A DNA stretch of 13,900 nucleotides from DASUPK01 sp033856335 (GTDB taxonomy: Bacteria; Actinomycetota; Thermoleophilia; Solirubrobacterales; 70-9), in the NCBI GenBank assembly GCA_033856335.1, contig JAWVFG010000151.1, positions 1 to 13,900 on the forward strand, in the 5' to 3' direction. This document shows, piece by piece, positions 6,910 through 13,166 of this stretch. Under the pieces are notes generated by a model that was not told the origin of the DNA, did not search any database, and saw only the letters and a program-made list of their open reading frames with translations. Both the position numbers and the translations under genes were made by a program. How positions within the stretch are numbered: the first letter of the stretch is position 1; each line of letters opens with the position of its first letter.

Positions 6910-7924
6910 TTACCGCGGCCGGCTGCAGCACCTTTTCCGCCAACTCGACGCAGCGATTCGCGTAGCCCCACTCGTTGTCGTACCAGGCGAGCAGCTTGAC
7001 GAAGGTCCCGTCGACCACCTTGGTCTGCTCGGAGTCGAAGACCGACGAGTGCGGGTCGGTGACGACGTCCGTGGAGACGATCGGATCCTCCGTGTACTTG
7101 AGGATTCCCGAGAGGGGGCCCGAGGCTGCCTCCTTCATCGCCGCGTTGATCTCCTCCTCGCTGGTCTCCTTCGATACGTCGCAGGTCAGGTCGACCAGCG
7201 ATCCGGTGATCACCGGCGCGCGGACGGAGATGCCGTTGAGCTTGCCCTGCAGGTCGGGCAGGACCAGCCCGATCGCCTTGGCCGCACCGGTGCTCGTCGG
7301 AATCAGGTTGACAGCGGCAGCCCGGGCACGGCGCAGGTCCTTGTGGGGCATGTCCTGGAGGCGCTGATCGGCGGTGTAGGCGTGGATCGTGGTCATCAGG
7401 CCCCGCTCGATGCCGATCGTGTCGTTCAGCACCTTGGCGATGGGCGCCAGGCAGTTCGTCGTACAGGAGGCGTTGGAGATGATGTCGTGCTGGTCCGGGT
7501 CGTAGTCCGAATCGAAGTTCACGCCGAGCACGACGGTGATGTCCGGATCCGTGGCCGGCGCGGAGATGATCACCTTCTTCGCCCCCGCCTGCAGATGCTT
7601 CTCAGCGCCCTCGCGCTTGGTGAACAGGCCCGTGGACTCGATCACGACCTCGACCCCCAGGTCGCCCCAGGGAAGCGCCGCGGGATCCTTCTCGTTGAGG
7701 ATCTTGAGCTCCTTTCCGTCGACGCTGATACCGCCGCCGGAGACCTCGATCTCGCCCGGGAATCGACCGAGAACGGAGTCGTACTTGAGCAGGTGGGCGA
7801 TGGTCTCGGCGTCGACCAGGTCGTTGACCGCGACGAACTCGAGATCCGACCCCGCCTCCCGGGCGGCGCGGAAGAGGTTCCGGCCGATGCGCCCGAAACC
7901 GTTGATGCCCACCTTGACTGCCAT
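6902..7924 (-). CDS. gap: Glyceraldehyde-3-phosphate dehydrogenase (type I)
   Basis: The enzyme oxidises glyceraldehyde 3-phosphate to 1,3-bisphosphoglycerate with NAD+. The 340 residues begin MAVKVGINGFGRIGR, the dinucleotide-binding Gly motif. VND at 33-35 has an Asp at the end of the second strand, which favours NAD over NADP. The catalytic Cys154 lies in SNASCTTNC and the partner His181 in TTIHAYTADQ; the C-terminal WYDNEWGY is also present. It leads the glycolytic operon and has the best Shine-Dalgarno in it: AGGAGG at 7937-7932, 7 nt before the ATG. Upstream lie a GATAAT hexamer and a small hairpin that may affect transcription or message stability. The gene ends in an 8-nt overlap with pgk. 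Confidence 0.97.
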   Translation of the reverse strand: MAVKVGINGFGRIGRNLFRAAREAGSDLEFVAVNDLVDAETIAHLLKYDSVLGRFPGEIEVSGGGISVDGKELKILNEKDPAALPWGDLGVEVVIESTGLFTKREGAEKHLQAGAKKVIISAPATDPDITVVLGVNFDSDYDPDQHDIISNASCTTNCLAPIAKVLNDTIGIERGLMTTIHAYTADQRLQDMPHKDLRRARAAAVNLIPTSTGAAKAIGLVLPDLQGKLNGISVRAPVITGSLVDLTCDVSKETSEEEINAAMKEAASGPLSGILKYTEDPIVSTDVVTDPHSSVFDSEQTKVVDGTFVKLLAWYDNEWGYANRCVELAEKVLQPAAVSA

Positions 7925-7975
7925 TTGAAGTCCTCCTCAGGGGATGCGTCGTTTATGCGACGTACTCAAATTATC
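7925..7975 (-). promoter_or_regulatory. Promoter and leader of the gap-pgk-tpiA-gpmI-tgt operon
   Basis: The minus strand carries GATAAT (7975-7970), close to the -10 consensus. A start near 7963 would give a leader of about 38 nt. The leader would open with an inverted repeat, CGTCG-N6-CGACG (7962-7947), and end with AGGAGG 7 nt before the gap ATG. No convincing -35 was seen, so an activator or alternative sigma factor is possible. The -10 and hairpin are read directly; their function is inferred. Confidence 0.5.
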
Positions 7976-7991
7976 GGGGTACGAGTCGCGC

Positions 7992-8007
7992 TGCCCCTTG
8001 CGGGGCA
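7992..8007 (-). terminator. Hairpin after the VOC gene, possible terminator
   Basis: Eleven nt after the VOC stop the minus strand has TGCCCC-GCAA-GGGGCA, a six-pair GC-rich stem closed by a GNRA-type tetraloop. No T-run follows (GCGCGACTCG), so it is not a classical intrinsic terminator. It may be a weak terminator or a 3' end protector; it also lies just upstream of the gap -10 region. Confidence 0.3.
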
Positions 8008-8018
8008 CCCGAACCGCC

Positions 8019-8384
8019 TCAGCGGTCGTGCGCGACGCAGACCTCGACGAGGTAGCCGTCGGGGTCGTTGAGGCGGCAGGCGTAGTTGCCCTGGCCGAAC
8101 GACGGGGCGCTGCCGGGCTCTGCGACGGGCTCCCCGCCGCGCGCGGAACCCGACTCGAACGAGGCCTTGACGGCCGGGATGCTCTTCGCCGGGAACGAGA
8201 TCAGGCCGTAGCCGGGCCGCTGGGAGTCGGACAGCTCGATGAAGAACTCGGCCTTGATCAGGCCCCAGCTGACCGAGTCCGCGGGAGCCTCCTGACGGCG
8301 CCAACCGAGCGGAGCCAGGATGGAGTCATAGAACGCTCCACTGCGTTCGAGGTCTGAGACTTTTACGGCTGCGTAATGGAGCAT
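8019..8384 (-). CDS. VOC-superfamily (glyoxalase/bleomycin-resistance fold) protein
   Basis: The 121-residue product has the two beta-alpha-beta-beta-beta modules of the vicinal oxygen chelate fold. The opening is MLHYAAVKVSDLERSGAFYD with LAPLGW, typical of module one (His3 as a possible metal ligand). Module two closes with YACRLNDPDGYLVEVC, where Glu114 is the usual last metal ligand. A middle strand FFIELSD may supply another. Family members are glyoxalases, dioxygenases, epimerases or antibiotic-binding proteins, and the substrate cannot be told here. The gene starts 39 nt after the ABC permease stop and may be read from the same transcript, which would fit a detoxification module, but that link is inference. 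There is only a weak GGTGG 10 nt upstream of the ATG. Confidence 0.85.
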   Translation of the reverse strand: MLHYAAVKVSDLERSGAFYDSILAPLGWRRQEAPADSVSWGLIKAEFFIELSDSQRPGYGLISFPAKSIPAVKASFESGSARGGEPVAEPGSAPSFGQGNYACRLNDPDGYLVEVCVAHDR

Positions 8385-8423
8385 CAGCGAGGCGCCACCT
8401 TACACGGGAGCCCGAACGCAGCT

Positions 8424-9191
8424 TCAGCGGCGCGGTTCCCAGCGAAAGAAGCGGATCGCGATGGCGAGGCCGAAGAGGCCCCACGCGGCGACGACCGCGA
8501 GGTGTCCCAGCTGGAATCCGGAGCCCGTCGTGTTCGGGTCCCAGGCGGTGAACATCGCCTCGAAGAAGGGGCGGATGGGAAAGGCGCTGGCGAAATTGAG
8601 CACACCGTTCGGAATCTCGTTTTGCGGGATGAAGACACCTGACAGGAAGTAGAGCGGGAGCACGGTGGCATTGGTTACGGCTGGTGCCGCCTCGGCGGTC
8701 GGGATCACCGCAGCCAGCGCGAACCCCAGGCACGAGAAGGAGAATGCGCCGACCGCGAGCGTGACGAGCATGGCCGGCATGGTGTGCGTCGGGATCGTCA
8801 CGCCGTATACGAGAGCGCCGATCACGCTCACCAGGGCGACCATGATCACCGAGATGACCAGCGAGTTCCCCACCCGCCCCGCGACGAACGCCGCCGGTGG
8901 CAGCGGCGTGCCCCGGACGCGCTTGAGCTGCCCCGCCTCCCGCTCCGCCGGAAGGTTCGTCGCCAGCTTGACCGTCGTCGCCGAGATCACAGCAAGCGTG
9001 ATGATCGCCGGCACGTAGTAGGTCGCTCCGTTGACATCGAGGCCGGATATCCGGTTGTTCTCGAAGAGCGTCGCCAGCATGAAAAGGAAGATCAGCGGCA
9101 GCGCAGCGGTGAAGAAGACGGCGGCGGGATTTCTCCAGAAGACCTTCTGGTCGAATCGGAACTGGTGCAGGACTACGGCCACCCCGCTCAT
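8424..9191 (-). CDS. ABC-2 type transporter permease
   Basis: The 255-residue membrane protein has about six hydrophobic segments: near residues 24-43, 58-78, 110-132, 139-163, 172-192 and 229-248. The stretch NATVLPLYFLSGVFIPQNEIP before the last part is characteristic of ABC-2 exporter permeases (drug, lipid or polysaccharide exporters of the DrrB/NodJ kind). A cytoplasmic loop (NLPAEREAGQLKRVRGTPLPP) after segment two is the typical coupling region. Its ATG overlaps the stop of the ATPase gene by 4 nt (ATGA), so the two form a stoichiometric pair. Two permease subunits and two ATPases would make the exporter in the cytoplasmic membrane. Substrate unknown. Confidence 0.92.
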   Translation of the reverse strand: MSGVAVVLHQFRFDQKVFWRNPAAVFFTAALPLIFLFMLATLFENNRISGLDVNGATYYVPAIITLAVISATTVKLATNLPAEREAGQLKRVRGTPLPPAAFVAGRVGNSLVISVIMVALVSVIGALVYGVTIPTHTMPAMLVTLAVGAFSFSCLGFALAAVIPTAEAAPAVTNATVLPLYFLSGVFIPQNEIPNGVLNFASAFPIRPFFEAMFTAWDPNTTGSGFQLGHLAVVAAWGLFGLAIAIRFFRWEPRR

Positions 9192-10123
9192 TTCGTCCCC
9201 TCACCGACGCCGTCCGCCGCCGCCTCGGTCAGCTCCAGGTACACATCCTCGAGACTCGGGCGGCGCACCTCGAGGCCCGGCAGGCCGACCCCGCGGTCGG
9301 TGGCCCAGTTCGTGAGCTCGCGCAGCACCGGGATGGGGTCGTCGGCGCTCAGGGAGACCGCCCCCGCATCGATTCGTGCGGCCGCGCGAACGCCATCCGG
9401 AAGGTTCGCAGCGTCGACGCCGGCGGGCAGGCGGAAGCTGATCTCGGTGCGGCTCTCGCGCTCCCCTCCCAGCTCCTCGGGAGAGCCGCTGGCCACGATC
9501 CGGCCCGCCGAGATGATCGCCACTCGATCGGCGAGAGCCTGCGCCTCATCCATGTAGTGGGTCGTCAGGAAGACCGTCTTGCCGAGGTGGCGAAGGCCGC
9601 CGATCACGTCCCAGGCCTGGCGTCGAGCCGAGGGATCGAAGCCGGTCGTGGGCTCGTCGAGGAAGAGGAGCTCGGGATCGCCGATCAGGGCCAGGGCCAC
9701 GTCGAGCCGCCTCTGCTGTCCGCCGGACAGCTTGGAAGTCCTGACGTCCGCCTTGTCGGTCAGCCCGACGAGGTTCACGGTCTCGCCCACGTCCCGAGGC
9801 GATTCGTAATAACCGGCGTACTGCTCCACCGCCTCATGCGGGGTGAGCTCCGGGACCAGCCGTGATTCCTGAAGAACGAAGCCGACCCGCTGGCGCCAGG
9901 CGCGGTTGGCGCTCTGCGGATCGATGCCGAGAACGCTGACCTCGCCGCCATTGCGCGACCGGTAGCCCTCGAGGATCTCGACCGTGGTGGTCTTGCCCGC
10001 GCCATTGGGCCCGAGGAAGGCGAAGATCTCGCCCGCCCGTACCTCGAGGTCGATGCCCCGCACCGCCTCGAAGTCGTCGTACGACTTGCGCAGCCCCTGC
10101 ACGCTGATCACGGGATCCGTCAT
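9188..10123 (-). CDS. ABC-2 exporter ATP-binding subunit (DrrA-like)
   Basis: The product is 311 residues from the ATG at 10123. This start is preferred to the in-frame ATG at 10186, which adds 21 residues unlike the family. The ATPase begins VISVQGLRKSYDDFEAVRGIDL. Walker A GPNGAGKT is at 38-45, the Q-loop Gln near 85, the signature LSGGQ at 132-136, Walker B LLFLDEP at 152-158 and the switch His at 189 in LTTHYMDEA. After the nucleotide domain there is a C-terminal regulatory region (about 225-311) of the DrrA/CcmA exporter kind (SLEDVYLELTEA). It powers the permease encoded next to it. The gene lies 118 nt after rapZ, behind a strong hairpin, and has a CATACT hexamer 7 nt before its ATG, so it is probably transcribed on its own. 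Confidence 0.93.
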   Translation of the reverse strand: MTDPVISVQGLRKSYDDFEAVRGIDLEVRAGEIFAFLGPNGAGKTTTVEILEGYRSRNGGEVSVLGIDPQSANRAWRQRVGFVLQESRLVPELTPHEAVEQYAGYYESPRDVGETVNLVGLTDKADVRTSKLSGGQQRRLDVALALIGDPELLFLDEPTTGFDPSARRQAWDVIGGLRHLGKTVFLTTHYMDEAQALADRVAIISAGRIVASGSPEELGGERESRTEISFRLPAGVDAANLPDGVRAAARIDAGAVSLSADDPIPVLRELTNWATDRGVGLPGLEVRRPSLEDVYLELTEAAADGVGEGTK

Positions 10124-10130
10124 CGGGCGG

Positions 10131-10136
10131 AGTATG
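10131..10136 (-). promoter_or_regulatory. Possible -10 element for the ABC exporter genes
   Basis: The minus strand reads CATACT, with 7 nt to the ATG at 10123 and no Shine-Dalgarno, consistent with a leaderless message. No -35 was recognised. The terminator-like hairpin between this site and rapZ makes a local promoter likely. Confidence 0.35.
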
Positions 10137-10186
10137 GACGGCTTCGCCACCAGGTCGCGGCCACAGGCGGCCGCCCCGCGCTTCAT

Positions 10187-10214
10187 TAATCGGGTCGCGC
10201 TTAAGCGCGACCCG
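10187..10214 (-). terminator. Intrinsic terminator-like hairpin after rapZ
   Basis: A perfect 24-base palindrome at 10191-10214 has arms CGGGTCGCGC and GCGCGACCCG around a TTAA loop. On the minus strand it lies 27 nt after the rapZ stop and is followed by ATTAATGAAG, which is AT-rich in this GC-rich setting. Ten GC-rich pairs make a very stable stem. The tail is not a pure T-run, so efficiency is uncertain. Because the stem is symmetric it could also bind a dimeric protein, but a terminator is the simpler reading. Confidence 0.6.
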
Positions 10215-10241
10215 TCTGATGAGTGGAGCGGCCTGGTGGCC

Positions 10242-11174
10242 CTAGGCGGCCGGCCGCGGCTCGAGCTCGACGTCGCGGTGAACGAGACGCAGCTTGACGT
10301 CGTCCCGCTTGCCGAGTGCCCGCGCGATCCGATCGGCGACAGTGACGGAGCGATGGCGGCCGCCGGTGCAGCCGACGGCGATCGTCAGATGCTGCTTGCC
10401 CTCGGCGACGTAGGCCGGCAGCAGGAAGTCGAGCAGCGGCATCAGCCGCCCGTAGAACTCGCCGGCCTGAGTGCCTGACTCGACGTACTGCCTGACCGGC
10501 TCGTCGAGCCCGGTCAGGGGCCGGAGCTCGTCGACGTAGTGCGGATTGGGCAGGAAGCGAACGTCGAGGGTCAGGTCGGCGTCGGAGGGCGGGCCGTTCT
10601 TGAATCCGAAGGTGAGGATGGTGAGGGCGAGCTGGTTCTCCTGGGTATCCCTGCCGATCAGCTCAGTGGCGATGCGGCGGCGCAGGGCACCCCCGGTGAG
10701 CGAGGTCGTGTCGATGACGAGGTCTGCGCGCTCGCGCAGGGGCGCCAGGCGCTCGCGCTCCTCTCGGATCCCGTCGACGATGCGGCCGCTGCGGGCCAGC
10801 GGATGCCGGCGGCGGGTCTCCTTGTACCGGTGTAGCAGGGCCTCCTCCTCCGCCTCTAGGAAGACGACCTTGAGGTCGAGACCGCTCGCCGCAAGCTCGT
10901 CGAGCACTGCGAGCAGATCCTCGAAGTACTCGCCGCCGCGCACGTCAGTCACGACAGCGGCCTTCTGCACGCCGCTGCCCTCGTGCTGGAAAAGCTCGCC
11001 GAGGCCGCCGATCATCCGCGGGGGCAGGTTGTCGACGCAGAAGTAGCCGCCGTCCTCGAAGGCCGCGATCGCCTCTGACTTGCCGGCGCCCGAGTAACCG
11101 GTGATCACCACGAGCTCGACTCGCTGCTCGGTGGGCCCGGCGCCGTCTCCGTTGGTCGAGGCTTCCTTTGCCAT
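10242..11174 (-). CDS. rapZ: RapZ/YvcJ family nucleotide-binding protein
   Basis: The 310-residue product has an N-terminal P-loop domain with GYSGAGKS at 26-33 and the family's FCVDNLPP at 45-52. The C-terminal half carries TFGFKNGPP (188-196), DVRFLPNPHY (204-213) and GCTGGRHRSV (268-277), the most conserved block of the family. In E. coli RapZ is an RNase adapter controlling GlmS synthesis; in Gram-positive bacteria YvcJ binds and hydrolyses nucleotides and has a less clear role. The ATG overlaps the uvrC stop by one base (TGATG), so it is co-translated with uvrC. The next genes are not yvcK and whiA as in many relatives. A stable hairpin follows the stop. Confidence 0.95.
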   Translation of the reverse strand: MAKEASTNGDGAGPTEQRVELVVITGYSGAGKSEAIAAFEDGGYFCVDNLPPRMIGGLGELFQHEGSGVQKAAVVTDVRGGEYFEDLLAVLDELAASGLDLKVVFLEAEEEALLHRYKETRRRHPLARSGRIVDGIREERERLAPLRERADLVIDTTSLTGGALRRRIATELIGRDTQENQLALTILTFGFKNGPPSDADLTLDVRFLPNPHYVDELRPLTGLDEPVRQYVESGTQAGEFYGRLMPLLDFLLPAYVAEGKQHLTIAVGCTGGRHRSVTVADRIARALGKRDDVKLRLVHRDVELEPRPAA

Positions 11175-13120
11175 CAGCCCGCTCTGTGCAGTTGCCGGTG
11201 GATCTCGCGAGCGAGCTTACCGGGCACCCCGGGCACCGCTTCCAGCTCCTCGCGACTCGCCTTGAGCAGGCGGTCGGGCGACCCGAAATGGCGCAGAAGC
11301 GCCCGCTTGCGGGCCGGGCCGACACCGCGCACGCCGTCGAGAACGGACGCCGTCATCGCCTTGTCGCGGCGGCTGCGGTGAAAGGTGATCGCGAACCGAT
11401 GCGCCTCGTCGCGCACCCGCTGCAGGATCCGGAGCGCGTCTGAGCCCTTGTCCAGAAGGATCGGGTCCGCCCGCCCCGGCACGAAGACCTCCTCGATTCG
11501 CTTGGCGAGGCTGACCACGGCCACGCCGCGCTCGAGCAGGGGGTCGAGCGCCTTCATGCCCGCCGAGAGCTGGCCCTTTCCACCATCGATCACGATCAGG
11601 TCGGGGAGCGCGGCGAAGCTCGCGTCGCGCCCCGAGTCGTGTGGCGAGATGTCGGCCTGCTGCACGTATCGGCCGAGTCGTCGCGTCAGGACCTCCTGCA
11701 TCGCTGCGAAGTCATCGGGCCGGTCGCGCCGTCCCCGCCGGGGCTTGGCGCCGTCGCCGTCACTCTCGTCGAAGTCGCCCCGGATGCCGAACTTGCGGTA
11801 ATCCGACTTCTTCGGCGCGCCGCCCTCGAAGACCACCATCGAGGCCACGGTGTGGGTCTCGCCGAGGTTCGAGATGTCGAAGCCCTCGATCCGCACGGGG
11901 ACCCGCTCGAGCTCGAGAGCCTCCTGGAGCGAATCCAGCGTCTCAACCCTCTGCTGGCGGCGGTGCTCCCGGCGGAGCTTGTCCTGGGCGAGCGCGAGCT
12001 TCGCGTTCTTCTCGGCGAGCTCGCGCAGCCGGCGCAGGTCGCCGCGCGAAGCCACCCGCACCTCGACCTGTGAGTCGCGCTGGCTGCTCAGCGCCTCGGC
12101 GAGGACGCCGGTGCGGCCCTTCAGCTCCGGTCCGACGATCACCCTGCCCGGCACCGCCGGAGCGGCCCCGTAGTACTGGAGCAGGAACGTCTCGGCGACC
12201 TCGCCCGGATCCCGATCATCTCCCGCGGCCTCGTCCTCACCCGCGAGGTAGAAGCCCTGCCGCTCCGCAAGCACGCCGTCGCGGACCTGGAAGACCTGAG
12301 CGTTCGCGTCGTTCCCCTCCACCGCCACAGCGATCAGGTCGGCGCTCCCCAGCGCACCGCCCGCCACCTGCTGGCGCTCCATCATTCCCCGCACCGCGTT
12401 GAGCCGATCGCGAAACAGCGCTGCACGCTCGAAGTCCTGCGCCTCGGAGGCCTCCTCCATCTTCGCCTCGAGGTCGCCGGCGATCTCCTTGTAGCGGCCA
12501 GAGAGAAAGCCGACAACGCGATCGATGTTGCCCCGGTACTCGTCCTTGTCGATGTAGCCGACGCAGGGCGCCTGGCACCGCTTGATGTAGTAGTCGAGGC
12601 AGGGGACGCCCGAGCGCCGGCCGGGCTCTGGCCCCTCACAGGTCCGGTACTGGAAGAGCTTGCCGAGCAGGTCCAGCGTGTCCCGGACCCGCTTGGCGCT
12701 CGAGAACGGCCCGAAGTAGGCGCGGTTCGGCCGGTGTCGCTCGCGGGTGAAGTAGACGCGCGGAAACTCCTCGTCGAGGCTGACGCCGACATACGGATAC
12801 GACTTGTCGTCGCGCAGCCGGATATTGAACCGCGGGCGGTAGCGCTTGATGAAGCTCTGCTCGGCCAGCAGAGCCTCGGGCTCGTTCTCGGTGACCAGGA
12901 ACTCGATCGAGTCTGTGCGGTCGATCAGCTGGGCGGTGCCACCCATGCCCGACCCGCGGCCGCCGCCCTTGCCGGCGAAGTGGGACGCAACCCGTTTGCG
13001 GATCGAGTTCGCCTTGCCCACGTAGAGGGCGTCTCCCGCCCTGTTGCGGAACATGTAGACGCCGGGGGCGTCGGGCAGCTCCCGCCGCTGGTCGGCCAAT
13101 TTCTTGCTGCTCTCGGGCAT
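11174..13120 (-). CDS. uvrC: UvrABC system protein C (excinuclease subunit)
   Basis: UvrC makes the two incisions around damaged DNA in nucleotide excision repair after loading by UvrB. The 648 residues show the GIY-YIG nuclease domain (G20-V-Y22, Y33-V-G35, through ~95). A cysteine set C161-x12-C174-x7-C182-x3-C186 matches the iron-sulfur site known in E. coli UvrC. The UvrB-binding UVR motif is at about 213-248 (EAKMEEASEAQDFERAALFRD). The RNase H-like second nuclease domain has D415 (GFDISN), D512 (IDGGKGQL) and H574 (DEAHRF). Two helix-hairpin-helix motifs follow (VRGVGPARKRALLRHFG and LEAVPGVPGKLAREI). The ATG at 13120 gives the family N-terminus; the in-frame extension to 13519 would run across the divergent crotonase gene and is rejected. 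There is a Gly-rich insert at 49-62 and a charged insert near 449-468. Confidence 0.97.
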   Translation of the reverse strand: MPESSKKLADQRRELPDAPGVYMFRNRAGDALYVGKANSIRKRVASHFAGKGGGRGSGMGGTAQLIDRTDSIEFLVTENEPEALLAEQSFIKRYRPRFNIRLRDDKSYPYVGVSLDEEFPRVYFTRERHRPNRAYFGPFSSAKRVRDTLDLLGKLFQYRTCEGPEPGRRSGVPCLDYYIKRCQAPCVGYIDKDEYRGNIDRVVGFLSGRYKEIAGDLEAKMEEASEAQDFERAALFRDRLNAVRGMMERQQVAGGALGSADLIAVAVEGNDANAQVFQVRDGVLAERQGFYLAGEDEAAGDDRDPGEVAETFLLQYYGAAPAVPGRVIVGPELKGRTGVLAEALSSQRDSQVEVRVASRGDLRRLRELAEKNAKLALAQDKLRREHRRQQRVETLDSLQEALELERVPVRIEGFDISNLGETHTVASMVVFEGGAPKKSDYRKFGIRGDFDESDGDGAKPRRGRRDRPDDFAAMQEVLTRRLGRYVQQADISPHDSGRDASFAALPDLIVIDGGKGQLSAGMKALDPLLERGVAVVSLAKRIEEVFVPGRADPILLDKGSDALRILQRVRDEAHRFAITFHRSRRDKAMTASVLDGVRGVGPARKRALLRHFGSPDRLLKASREELEAVPGVPGKLAREIHRQLHRAG

Positions 13121-13166
13121 ATCCAAGAGGGTAGGGTCACGGCTACCCCGCCCTAGGAGGCTGACC
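13121..13166. promoter_or_regulatory. Divergent promoter region between uvrC and the crotonase gene
   Basis: These 46 nt must hold promoters for both genes. The minus strand has TACCCT at 13133-13128, 7 nt before the uvrC ATG. The plus strand has TAGGGT at 13132-13137. The two TANNNT hexamers share the bases T13132 and A13133 and so interlock. On plus, AGGAGG at 13155-13160 lies 6 nt before the crotonase ATG, so that gene would have a short leader while uvrC would be leaderless. No clear -35 was seen for either. Confidence 0.45.

Noticed and set aside
4809..8071. Long plus-strand frames opposite tpiA, pgk and gap (4809-5978, 5665-6744, 6653-8071)
   Set aside because: All are mirror frames of well-identified glycolytic genes and show no family motif.
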